Shown in pieces: positions 27,962 to 36,861 of a DNA stretch of 64,000 nt (positions are counted from its first letter, which is position 1; each line of letters opens with the position of its first letter). The stretch is from Rhizobium sp. 9140 (GTDB lineage Bacteria > Pseudomonadota > Alphaproteobacteria > Rhizobiales > Rhizobiaceae), in assembly GCF_900067135.1 (NCBI RefSeq), contig NZ_FJUR01000003.1, forward strand, positions 1-64,000. Direction: 5' to 3'. The position numbers and the translations under genes were made by a program. The notes below the pieces were generated by a model that had not been told where the DNA came from, searched no databases, and was given only the letters and a program-made list of their open reading frames with translations.

Positions 27962-28639
27962 ATGCAGTTGTACATTCTTGTCCAGGCAAATCAGTATCGA
28001 AAATACGAAGACCTTCTCGATCAATCGTTCCGCCTCAGAAAGCGGGTTTTCGCCGACCAGCTGGGATGGGAGGTAGCCACTTGTGGCCCCTATGAGAGGG
28101 ATATCTACGACGACTTGAAACCTGCGTATCTTATTTGGTGCGATACGCACCAAACGCAGCTCTACGGTTCGGTTCGCTTGATGCCAACCACCGGGCCGAC
28201 ACTGCTATACGACGTGTTCAGGGACACCTTTCCTGGCTCTTGCGATCTGGTTGCACCGTCAATCTGGGAAGGAACACGCATGTGCATCGATGTGGAAGCG
28301 ATCGCTCGCGATATGGCGGGGTTGAGTCCCGATCGGGCGTTTTGCCTCCTGCTGCTGGCGCTGTGCGAGATAGCGTTGGACAACGGCATCGAAACGCTGA
28401 TCTCAAACTATGAGCCCCACATGAGCCGGATCTATGAGCGTGCCGGGGCGGAGCTCGATGAGCTTGGCCGGGCCGTCGGCTATGGGCGCTTCCCGGTTTG
28501 CTGTGGCGCTTTCGAAGTCTCACAGCGCGTTTTGACAAATATGCGAAACAAACTGAATGTCGTCGACGAGCTCTATAAACGGCCGTCCTACTCGCGATCG
28601 AATGAAAGAGCCCCGGCAACCCCCTCGGTCAGAGTGTAA
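27962..28639 (+). CDS. Acyl-homoserine lactone synthase (LuxI family)
   Basis: This synthase of 225 residues makes an acyl-homoserine lactone quorum-sensing signal from SAM and an acyl-ACP. Conserved LuxI residues are visible: the Arg/Phe block RLRKRVFADQLGW (residues 24-37), the Asp in YERDIYDDLKPAYLIW, YGSVRLMPTTGPTLL, and the Glu/Arg in WEGTRMCID (about 102-106). The ATG at 27962 gives the expected N-terminus. An in-frame TTG at 27956 is possible because the GGAG directly before the ATG is very close. It is an orphan: no luxR partner and no trb genes are nearby, unlike traI of Ti plasmids. The C-terminal 20 residues are variable and Ser/Arg-rich. Confidence 0.9.
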   Translation: MQLYILVQANQYRKYEDLLDQSFRLRKRVFADQLGWEVATCGPYERDIYDDLKPAYLIWCDTHQTQLYGSVRLMPTTGPTLLYDVFRDTFPGSCDLVAPSIWEGTRMCIDVEAIARDMAGLSPDRAFCLLLLALCEIALDNGIETLISNYEPHMSRIYERAGAELDELGRAVGYGRFPVCCGAFEVSQRVLTNMRNKLNVVDELYKRPSYSRSNERAPATPSVRV

Positions 28640-28876
28640 CCAGGCAGAGATGCGAGCCTGCGAGCGTGCGATGTGATTGCGGCTCCAGATCGAAACCAAT
28701 CCCGCTCTCTCTTGATGGCGTCCTGGCCCAACTCCGGATCTTCCACGATCAACCCGTGAAGGGTCCGCTAGCGAGCTGCGGCCGCTGGGCTGCGCCTGCG
28801 CGGTGATCGCGCCCGGTATTAGGCCTTTCTGGAGCCATCGAGCGGGAATTGGCCCGCTCCCGGATGGAGCCCTAAC
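28640..28876. other. Noncoding leader with hairpin before a small plasmid gene
   Basis: No gene is visible in these 237 bases. A hairpin (GAGCGGG aattgg CCCGCTC, 28840-28859) lies 17 bp before the small gene at 28877. GC-rich leaders of this style precede several other accessory genes in the window. Confidence 0.5.
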
Positions 28877-29053
28877 ATGTCGCACGATCTCACTCTCGCA
28901 CAGTCCCATGCCTTCCAGCTCTCCCGTGACCTGATGGTCCCGGTCACCGTCTTCGAAGTCGACGGCGAATATGGCGTCCTGCCCTCGGACGAAATCGATG
29001 CAAGCGACGACCTCGATATCGTGCACGAATTCTTTCCCTGGCCGGCTCACTGA
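28877..29053 (+). CDS. Conserved-looking small acidic protein, 58 residues
   Basis: This short open frame starts MSHDLTLAQSHAFQLSRDLM and ends HEFFPWPAH. It is strongly acidic in its second half (EVDGEYGVLPSDEIDASDDLDIV) and has no membrane segment. The reality of the gene is supported by regular codon use, a hairpin leader upstream, and an efficient terminator whose stem begins inside the last codons. It lies beside DNA that elsewhere carries the SF2 helicase and ArdC genes of rhizobial plasmids. The function is unknown. Confidence 0.6.
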   Translation: MSHDLTLAQSHAFQLSRDLMVPVTVFEVDGEYGVLPSDEIDASDDLDIVHEFFPWPAH

Positions 29054-29065
29054 GCCGGCATTTTT
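29041..29065 (+). terminator. Rho-independent terminator overlapping the small gene's stop codon
   Basis: The stem GCCGGCTC / GAGCCGGC with loop ACT is followed by ATTTTT. The stop codon TGA (29051-29053) lies in the loop and descending arm, so a ribosome finishing the gene would cover the hairpin. Confidence 0.8.
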
Positions 29066-29373
29066 GCGTTCCGGTTGCCGCTGGCGATCTGTCGGCGGCA
29101 AGGGAAGCTTCGCCGCGGGCGGTGCAACTTTGCACCTTGTCATCCGCGCCCTTGCCTCCTCTGCTCTTCGCGGCAGGCGGAAAGAGATCCGTTGATAATA
29201 CGGGGAGCAAAACAGGGACAATCGCGAGCGATTGGAGAAAATGTCAACGGCGGAGTAAAATCCTGCCACGCGGCGGCGCAAAAGTCGGCCACTTGTGGCG
29301 CGCGCATGAGACCGCCGGGAGGGCTTAGGCCCGAGCGGGGGTCTCATGCGCGCGTTGCGATTTTCGAAGGGCG

Positions 29374-30132
29374 TCAGCCGGCCTTTCGGGCGCGGCTTTG
29401 GGCGAGACGATAGCTGTCGCCGTTCATCTCGAGGATGCTGACGTGATGGGTGATGCGGTCGAGCAAAGCGCCGGTCAGGCGCTCGGACCCCAAGGTTTCC
29501 GTCCATTCGTCAAAAGGAAGGTTGCTGGTGATCAGGGTCGCGCCTCGCTCGTATCGTTGCGAGATCAGCTCGAACAGCAATTCCGCGCCGGTCTTTGACA
29601 GCGGCACGAAGCCCAGTTCATCGATGATCAACAGCTGGTAGGCGGCCATCTGCTTCTGGAACCGGATGAGACGCCGCTCGTCGCGCGCCTCCATCATCTC
29701 GCTGACCAGTGCGGCCGCTGTCGTGAACCCAACGGACAGGCCCTTCTGGCAGGCGGCCAGGCCGAGGCCGAGCGCCACATGGGTCTTGCCCGTGCCGCTG
29801 GGGCCGAGAGCGATAACGTTCTCCCTGCGCTCGATCCATTCGCAGCGCGCCAGTTCCAGCACCTGCATCCTGTTCAGCTTTGGGATGGCGGCGAAGTCGA
29901 AACTGTCGAGGCTTTTGACGACCGGGAACCTGGCCGCCTTGATGCGACGCTCGACCTTGCGACGGTCCCGTTCGATCATCTCCCGCTCGGCAAGCCGGGT
30001 GAGGTATCCGACATGATCGACGCCTTCGGTGGCGCACAGCCGGGCCAGCTTCTGGTACTCGCGCTGGAAACTCGGCAGCTTCAGGGTTTTGAGATAATGG
30101 GTGAGAAGGATCTCGGGTGCTTGGGTGTTCAT
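29374..30132 (-). CDS. istB: IS21 helper ATPase IstB (copy 2)
   Basis: This 252-residue AAA+ ATPase is nearly identical to the copy 1 protein. Walker A is GPSGTGKTH and Walker B is LLIIDELGF. The ATG at 30132 (MNTQAPEILL) overlaps the istA stop by 4 bp, as in copy 1. The longer open frame to 30261 only runs into antisense istA sequence. Intact and presumably functional. Confidence 0.94.
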   Translation of the reverse strand: MNTQAPEILLTHYLKTLKLPSFQREYQKLARLCATEGVDHVGYLTRLAEREMIERDRRKVERRIKAARFPVVKSLDSFDFAAIPKLNRMQVLELARCEWIERRENVIALGPSGTGKTHVALGLGLAACQKGLSVGFTTAAALVSEMMEARDERRLIRFQKQMAAYQLLIIDELGFVPLSKTGAELLFELISQRYERGATLITSNLPFDEWTETLGSERLTGALLDRITHHVSILEMNGDSYRLAQSRARKAG

Positions 30133-31625
30133 GCGACTTCTCCCGCATCCGACGACAGGAGACGCATATACGCCTTCGCCGATGTCGTCTCGACCGTCGC
30201 CCTCGGCAAATACGGGTAGATGGACAGGTCCAGTCTGGGCGGCCGGCGTTCCACCCGGCACAGGATCAGATGCTTGACGGCGTCAAAGCCAATGGCGCCA
30301 AGCTGGATCGCCTGCTTCACCGCCGCATGCAGATCGGCGAGTTCGAAGCTCTCCAGCAGGCGGAGGACCTGCACGTACTCACGCCGGCCGTGTTTGGCCA
30401 TGCGGCCTTCCATCAACCGGCGCAGCGTAGCGAACTCTTGCGGCAAGTCCCAGCCCTGGAGGGGCGCTGCCTGATCCAGCGAATTGATCTTCTGCTCGAT
30501 CAGCGGCAGGTAATGGACAGGATCGAAGACGACGTCTTCCCGTTCCCAGCACCGAGGATGGCGGGCGATGATCTCGCCACGGCCACCAATGACCACTTCG
30601 TTGACATAGCCGCGCACCCACACATCCTGATGGCCATAGGCGACCGGGACGGAATAGTCGTTGGTCTTGTAGCGCACCAGCGACTGCGCCGTCACCTTGG
30701 CACTTGCCTGGTCGCAGGCATCAAATGGCGAGGCTGGCAAGGCGCGCATGGCAGCCAGATCGCGCCGCAAGCGCTCGCCGATCGTCTCGCTCTCGCCGCG
30801 CAGCCTGTCGCGCTGGCGCTTCCGGCACTGCTCCTCCAGAAAGGTGTTGAACGCCTCCCATGTCGCAAACTGCGGGATCGGTACCATGAAGTTGCGCCGG
30901 GCATAGCCGACGAGACCCTCGACGTTCCCCTTGTCGTTGCCCTTGCCGGGACGGCCATAGCGATCCCGGATAAGGTAGTGGGACAGGAAGCCGCTGAACA
31001 ACGTCGCGCGCTTGCGGGTGCCGTCAGGCAAAATCTTCGCCACCAGGCAACGGTCGTTGTCGTAGACGATCGATTGCGGCACGGCGCCGAAGAAAGCGAA
31101 CGCATGGACATGGCCATCGACCCAGGCCTCGGCCACTGCCGCCGGATAGGCCCGCACGTAGCAGCCGTCGCTGTGCGGAAGGTCGAGCACGAAGAAATGC
31201 GCCTTCTGCTCGACACCGCCGATGACCACCATCGCCTCACCGAAATCGGCCTGCGCATGGCCGGGCGGATGCGACAGCGGCACGAACACTTCCTGGCGGC
31301 GCTGATCCCGCTCGCGCATGTAATCCTTGATGATCGTATAGCCGCCAGTGAACCCGCATTCGTCTCGAAGCCGGTCAAACACCCGCTTGGCCGTATGGCG
31401 CTGCTTGCGCGGCACTTGTCTGTCTTCGTCCAGCCAGTGATCGATCGTCGAGACAAACGCATCCAGCTTGGGCCGCCGGATCGGTGATTGTCGCTGATAG
31501 CCAGGTGGCGTCGAATAGGACAGCATCTTGGAAACGCTGTCGCGCGATATGTTGAAATGCTTTGCAGCCTGACGCCGGCTCATGCCTTCCGAGCAAGCCA
31601 GTCGAACCTTCAGATATAATTCCAC
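30129..31625 (-). CDS. istA: IS21 transposase IstA (copy 2)
   Basis: A full-length 498-residue DDE transposase with the catalytic residues in QADFGEA, VYDNDRC and KGNVEGLVGY. Compared with copy 1, changes cluster in the N-terminal DNA-binding part (for example SRRQAAKHFNISRDS versus TQRQAAKHFNVSRDS). This may slightly alter end recognition between the two elements. Confidence 0.94.
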   Translation of the reverse strand: MELYLKVRLACSEGMSRRQAAKHFNISRDSVSKMLSYSTPPGYQRQSPIRRPKLDAFVSTIDHWLDEDRQVPRKQRHTAKRVFDRLRDECGFTGGYTIIKDYMRERDQRRQEVFVPLSHPPGHAQADFGEAMVVIGGVEQKAHFFVLDLPHSDGCYVRAYPAAVAEAWVDGHVHAFAFFGAVPQSIVYDNDRCLVAKILPDGTRKRATLFSGFLSHYLIRDRYGRPGKGNDKGNVEGLVGYARRNFMVPIPQFATWEAFNTFLEEQCRKRQRDRLRGESETIGERLRRDLAAMRALPASPFDACDQASAKVTAQSLVRYKTNDYSVPVAYGHQDVWVRGYVNEVVIGGRGEIIARHPRCWEREDVVFDPVHYLPLIEQKINSLDQAAPLQGWDLPQEFATLRRLMEGRMAKHGRREYVQVLRLLESFELADLHAAVKQAIQLGAIGFDAVKHLILCRVERRPPRLDLSIYPYLPRATVETTSAKAYMRLLSSDAGEVA

Positions 31626-31747
31626 GGTATAGATCCCCAGGCCCTCCTGCGCTCATTGCAGAAGAGAAATAGGTGGCCGACTTTTACGCCGCCCGAAGCG
31701 GGACAATCCCGCCGCTACCGTGGTCTAATTTTGCACCGCCGCTCTCA

Positions 31748-34232
31748 TGGGCACCAGAAACGTGGCATCTGGCGGATCATTGCCGATGGCTCCGCCTATC
31801 TTGCCCACGCCGTGGGCGCCGGCAAGACAATGACAATGGCAGCAGCCATCATGGAGCAACGCCGGCTCGGGCTGATCGCCAAGGCGATGCTGGTCGTGCC
31901 GGGCCATTGCCTGGCGCAGGCAGCGCGCGAGTTTCTTGCCCTTTATCCCAATGCCCGCATCCTCGTCGCGGATGAGACGAACTTCACCAAGGACAAGCGC
32001 GCCCGCTTTCTGTCGCGCGCGGCAACCGCGACCTGGGATGCGATCATCATCACGCATTCGGCGTTTCGATTCATCGCAGTTCCCTCGGCATTCGAGAGCC
32101 AAATGATTCAGGATGAGCTGCAGCTCTATGAGGATTTGTTGATCAAGGTTGACAGCGAGGATCGCGTCTCGCGCAAGCGCCTCGAGCGGCTGAAGGAAGG
32201 GTTGCAAGAACGCCTTGAAGGCCTCGCAACCCGCAAGGACGACCTTCTTACCATCTCCGAAATCGGCATCGACCAGATTGTCGTAGACGAGGCGCAGGAG
32301 TTTAGGAAGCTCTCCTTCGCGACCAATATGTCGACGCTGAAAGGGATCGATCCGAATGGCTCACAGCGTGCCTGGGATCTCTATGTGAAGTCTCGCTTCA
32401 TCGAGACAAAGAACCCCGGTCGCGCGCTGGTGCTCGCTTCCGGCACGCCGATCACCAATACGCTTGGCGAGATGTTCTCGATCCAGCGGCTGCTCGGCCA
32501 CGCGGCCCTCGCCGAGCGCGGGCTGCACGAATTCGATGCCTGGGCGTCCTGCTTCGGCGACACGACCACCGAACTCGAAATCCAGCCATCCGGCAAATAC
32601 AAGCCGGTCAGCCGCTTCGCTAGCTTCGTCAACGTTCCCGAACTGATCGCCATGTTCCGGACCTTCGCCGATGTGGTGATGCCGGAAGACCTGCGCCGAT
32701 ACGTGAAAGTGCCGGGTATCTCGACGGGCCGTCGACAGATTCTAACGGCTAAGCCGACGGCGGCCTTTAAGGCCTATCAACAGGTACTCGACACTCGCAT
32801 CAAAGCGATCGAGCAGCGCGAGGGACCGGCCAAGCCCGGCGACGACATTCTGCTGTCGGTCATCACAGACGGGCGCCATGCGGCGATCGACCTTCGCTTC
32901 GTCATGCCGGCGGTCCACAATGAACCAGATAACAAGCTCAATCTCCTGATCCGCAATGCCTTCCGCATTTGGCGAGAGACCGGCCAGGCGGTCTACCGTC
33001 GTCCCGACGGCAAGAATTTCGACCTGCCCGGCGCGGCTCAAATGATCTTCTCCGATCTCGGCACGATCCATGTCGAGAAAACACGCGGCTTTTCTGCCTA
33101 TCGCTTCATTCGTGACGAACTGATCCGGCTCGGCGTGCCGGCCTCGGAGATCGCTTTCATGCAGGATTACAAGAAGACGCAGGCAAAGCAGCGACTGTTC
33201 GGTGACGTTCGCGCCGGCAAGGTCCGTTTCCTGATCGGGTCTTCGGAAACAATGGGCACCGGCGTCAATGCCCAGCTTCGTCTCAAGGCACTCCACCATC
33301 TCGACGTGCCGTGGCTCCCATCGCAGATCGAGCAGCGCGAGGGTCGCATCGTGCGGCAGGGCAACCAGCATGATGAGGTCGATATCTATGCTTATGCCAC
33401 TGAGGGATCGCTCGACGCATCCATGTGGCAAAACAACGAGCGCAAGGCCCGCTTCATCGCCGCTGCCCTTTCTGGCGATACGTCGATCCGTCGCCTGGAG
33501 GATGTCGGCGAAGGGGCCGCGAACCAGTTCGCCATGGCCAAGGCCATCGCCTCAGGTGACGAAAGGCTCATGCAGAAGGCCGGGTTCGAGGCCGATATCG
33601 CCCGGCTTGAACGGCTGCGCGCCGCTCATGAGGATGATCAGTATGCCGTTCGACGGCAAATGCGTGATGCCGAGCGCGACATCGAGGTCTCGACGCGGCG
33701 GATCTCGGAGATTGGGGCCGACATTGAACGGTTGGAGCCGACCAGCGGTGGCACTTTCACGATGAGTGTGGGCGGTAAGGCGCAAACTGAACGCAAGGAG
33801 GCCGGTCGCGCGCTGATGAAGGAGATCCTTACCTTGATCCAGAACCAGCAAGAGGGCCAAGTTCAACTTGCTACCATCGGCGGGTTCCATCTCGTTTACG
33901 AAGGCGAGAGGTTCGCAAAAGGCGACGGCTACCGGTACGAAACGCTGCTGCAGCGCACCGGGGCCGATTACGAGATCGACCTCTCGATCACGGTCACGCC
34001 GCTTGGTGCCATTTCACGTTTGGAGCATGCACTTGATGGTTTCGAGCAGGAGCGGCGGCAATATCAGAGCCGCGTCGAGGAAGCACGCCGGCGGCTCGAG
34101 TCATTTAGATCACGAGAAGGAGGTGCGTTTGCTTTCGCCGATGAACTGCTGAGCAAGAAGCAGGCCTTGCGAGAGATCGAGGCTCAGCTCGCGGCAGATG
34201 TCGATGCCGAGCCCAGTGCACAGGTTGCATAG
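31748..34232 (+). pseudogene. Large plasmid SF2 helicase (helicase/methylase family), N-terminal part removed by IS21
   Basis: About 828 C-terminal residues remain of a very large plasmid-borne helicase. Intact relatives are well over 1,500 residues, with a methyltransferase-like N-terminal half. Visible motifs are Walker A (AHAVGAGKTMTM) just after the junction, the DEAQ box (IVVDEAQEFRKLSF), SGTPITNTLGEMF, and the C-terminal helicase motifs GSSETMGTGVNAQ and IEQREGRIVRQGNQ. A coiled-coil C-terminus follows. The frame enters IS21 copy 2 at 31747 and its start is lost, so it is probably silent unless read from the IS. Such proteins are associated with anti-restriction and conjugation regions; the role is inferred. 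Confidence 0.8.
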
Positions 34233-34368
34233 CGGCATTGCACAAAAATTAGGTGCGGTGCGGTGAAAATAAGTGCATAACGCCTGCAGCTGATGCATAT
34301 GGCGGTCACCTCCCAGTTCCGCCGCATCAGCTGTTCCCCTCTGGAGGTTAGTTTGACCTTCACACTTC

Positions 34369-34401
34369 ATGGGCCGCGATATTCGCAGGCCCATTTTTTT
34401 T
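34369..34401 (+). terminator. Rho-independent terminator after the helicase remnant
   Basis: The stem ATGGGCC / GGCCCAT surrounds an inner GCGA..CGC pairing and is followed by eight T residues on the plus strand. It is well placed to stop plus-strand transcription before the convergent ietS gene. Confidence 0.85.
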
Positions 34402-34419
34402 GCTCAGGTCTTTCAGCGG

Positions 34420-36861
34420 TTACACGGTAACGACAGCCGCAGTCATGTTAGCAATCGCTGTCTGCACCTCCGCGTAGAGTTCGGCTTCAACTGTCCCGGC
34501 ATCGATTTCAACCACCAGAGCAAATCTGGCAGAGAGGTTCTCCGGATCAGGAACGCTCTTGGCCTTCCACCACCCTGTGACGGGGTGGACCGCGATGAGA
34601 TTTCTCCGTGCGAGGTCAGATGCTGCGCAAGTCAGTTGATCGATCTGCAGGGAGCCGACATCTCTTCGATTGGGCCCAAAAGCCCAACCGTCAGCTTCCT
34701 CGATCACGCCTTCGTCCGTTTGCTCGGCAATCTTGCTGATCCGACGAATGAAGGCCCCTGCCCTCTCATTGGGCCGGTTCAATTTGAAGCGGAGGTTATG
34801 CGAGGCGTAGCGATACTTGGATCCGCGCGCGGGCTCCGACGGGTTTGGAGACATGAAAGTGCTGAGACTCAAGCGGAGCTTGACCTGAGCTGCTCCGAGG
34901 CGGCGCAGTTCCTTTACGGGCCATGGAAGCTCGAAGAGCTTCAGTTCGTTATGGATGTGCTCGGCGTTCTTCGTCGCGCTCTTTTTATAGGGCTTGATCG
35001 TATCCTGAACGATAAGGGTCAGCGCATTCGACGCGCTTCGGCGGGCCCGTTCCATGTCGGGCACCCCATAGCCGTAGCGTCTGAAGAGGATCCCCAGATC
35101 GGCTTTCGACGGTTGTGCCGGCACATGGCTAAGCATCTGGTTGGTCCAGCGCGCCGAAGACACGAAAATCGCCCTGATCGTCTCGGGCCAGAGATCGGGG
35201 TAGTCCGACCACAAACTGGTGATGTCGCGCGAGGCGAGAGCGGTCGCCGCGCTCGTTTCCCCGCAGGCTGTGAACGCCCGCAGGGGAAACTGATGGTCCG
35301 TGGTGAGCGGCATCAATGCCGGGTGTTTCATCGGTGGCGGGGCGCCATGCAAGAACCAGTTGCCACCCTCGTAAACAACCTCGGGCTTGATCGGCCAGTA
35401 TGAATGCCAGCTGGCGGTCCGCGACGAGGGTGCGAGATCCCCTAGCGGCGCAACACAGACCCCCTGCTCTCCGGCCGGCAGCGTGATCTTCTGTGTGTAC
35501 GCTCCGACACTGACCGCATTCCAGGCTTGCGCCGGCGATTCCAGCTCGTTGTCCGCGTTATCCGAAACGGTAAGATAGTCGCCGCCGGTGAAGGTGTTCT
35601 GGTCGCTGTTTCCAGCCGAGACCAGAATGAGCCTCTGTCGTCTCTGCAGACCCGAAGCGCCTGAAGCGAGCTGATCGATCTCGCTTGACCATGATGTCGG
35701 CGCCCCGTCATGAGGCGTGTCGTCTTCCGTCGTGGTGGCGAGACAGAATGTGCGCCTCCGCCCCGCCGTCGCTTCCGCGGCGTCGATCCCTTTGCGTGTT
35801 ACCGTTCCAAGCAAATGATGCGGATTATGACCCGCATCGGGTATGACCTTCGAAGATTCGAGCCTGTGAGTGATGGCAATCGGCAGGGTCGTCTGCAGCG
35901 CGGTGCTCAGGTCGCCGTAGAGAGCGAGGCCAGCAAGCTGCGTGCCGTGGCCGACAAAATCGTTGACGTCCCAGGCGGCTTCAGCCGCGTGTCTGTCTGC
36001 GGCCGCAAGTGCTGGCTGGATCAGAGGATGGGCACGGCTTACCCCGCGGTCCAGCAACGTGATGTAGTTCGGATCGGCGTGAGGGACAAAGGTGGTTCTG
36101 CCGACGAGATCGGCGACCCAGTCGTTCTGCTCCTCGACTGGCATCGCGTCAAAATCGTCTGCCGTACGGGTCGGCGTGGCAAGAGCCCGGACCCCGCCGA
36201 GATTTCGCACGGCTGCCGCCAGCTCTAACTGGGTTGCGACCACGATCACCACCAAATCTTCAGGAAATTCCAACCTGTCGGTTCCAACTGCGACGCCGTA
36301 TTCCAGCGCGCCATCGAAGAAGTTGGGCGCAGCGGCTTTGTCCAGCCAGACCTCCCAGGGCTTCTTGCCGGCTTCGACGGGAAAACGATCGCGGGGGCTT
36401 CGCCACAGAGCCCGCAGACCGGCCTCGGAGATCGCGCTAATGCTCTGCACCAGGTCGGCGTTCCTGGCGGGTTTGAAGCTCCCGTCCTCTTTCACTGGGA
36501 GCTCGCCACCGAAATCCTCAATCTTCTTTCGAAGTTTCTGAAGCCCCTTCTCGGTTGCAAAAACCGTCGCTTCCGCTGGGGCGCCGGCCTGTTTATCGAC
36601 ACGCAGAAGCGTAAGCCCACTCGCGTTCAGGCTTTTGGTGATCATCACCTCGTGCGGTCTGCCTTCGATTGCCAGATAGACGCCTGGCAGATTGGCCTGT
36701 GTCACGTCCGGCAACTGATCGAGTGCCGCCAGCAGTGCCTGGGCATGGGCCTCCCGATCGTTGACGTTACTTGGATGTCTTGACGATCCGCCGGTTTTTG
36801 CTGCGAACGGGCGCGAGGTTCCTATTCCGCTCAGCGTAAAGTGGCGCCGATCTCGAGCCAT
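34420..36861 (-). CDS. ietS: IetS, subtilisin-like serine protease of an IetAS module
   Basis: This is an 813-residue S8-family protease. The catalytic triad is visible: Asp in ITLLDRGVSRAHPLI (about residue 269), His in DFVGHGTQLAGLALYG (about 305) and Ser in CGETSAATALASRD (about 545). No signal peptide is present, so it is cytoplasmic. It is paired with an AAA+ ATPase gene that overlaps it by 95 bp. This combination was described on pTiC58 as ietA/ietS, a toxin-antitoxin-like plasmid stability and incompatibility system in which the protease is toxic. Related pairs act as anti-phage systems. The function here is inferred from that pairing. All key residues are intact. A long Asp/Glu-rich N-terminal region and a C-terminal region are of unknown role. 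Confidence 0.88.
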   Translation of the reverse strand: MARDRRHFTLSGIGTSRPFAAKTGGSSRHPSNVNDREAHAQALLAALDQLPDVTQANLPGVYLAIEGRPHEVMITKSLNASGLTLLRVDKQAGAPAEATVFATEKGLQKLRKKIEDFGGELPVKEDGSFKPARNADLVQSISAISEAGLRALWRSPRDRFPVEAGKKPWEVWLDKAAAPNFFDGALEYGVAVGTDRLEFPEDLVVIVVATQLELAAAVRNLGGVRALATPTRTADDFDAMPVEEQNDWVADLVGRTTFVPHADPNYITLLDRGVSRAHPLIQPALAAADRHAAEAAWDVNDFVGHGTQLAGLALYGDLSTALQTTLPIAITHRLESSKVIPDAGHNPHHLLGTVTRKGIDAAEATAGRRRTFCLATTTEDDTPHDGAPTSWSSEIDQLASGASGLQRRQRLILVSAGNSDQNTFTGGDYLTVSDNADNELESPAQAWNAVSVGAYTQKITLPAGEQGVCVAPLGDLAPSSRTASWHSYWPIKPEVVYEGGNWFLHGAPPPMKHPALMPLTTDHQFPLRAFTACGETSAATALASRDITSLWSDYPDLWPETIRAIFVSSARWTNQMLSHVPAQPSKADLGILFRRYGYGVPDMERARRSASNALTLIVQDTIKPYKKSATKNAEHIHNELKLFELPWPVKELRRLGAAQVKLRLSLSTFMSPNPSEPARGSKYRYASHNLRFKLNRPNERAGAFIRRISKIAEQTDEGVIEEADGWAFGPNRRDVGSLQIDQLTCAASDLARRNLIAVHPVTGWWKAKSVPDPENLSARFALVVEIDAGTVEAELYAEVQTAIANMTAAVVTV

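Larger units (their letters stand above)
29242..31747 (-). mobile_element. IS21-family insertion sequence, copy 2 (inverted relative to copy 1)
   Basis: A 2,506-bp element on the minus strand. The end beside the small-gene region (29242) begins TGTCAACGGCGGAG, and the istA-side end, read inward from 31747, begins TGAGAGCGGCGGTG. These are the same termini as in copy 1. No target duplication is seen. On the istA side it directly abuts the truncated helicase frame. The transposase differs from copy 1 at many positions, so the two were probably acquired independently. Confidence 0.88.

Noticed and set aside
4183..31747. A classical composite transposon made of the two IS21 copies
   Set aside because: No target duplication at the outer ends, the copies are diverged, and both outer flanks are truncated genes. 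Kept only as a rearrangement hypothesis.
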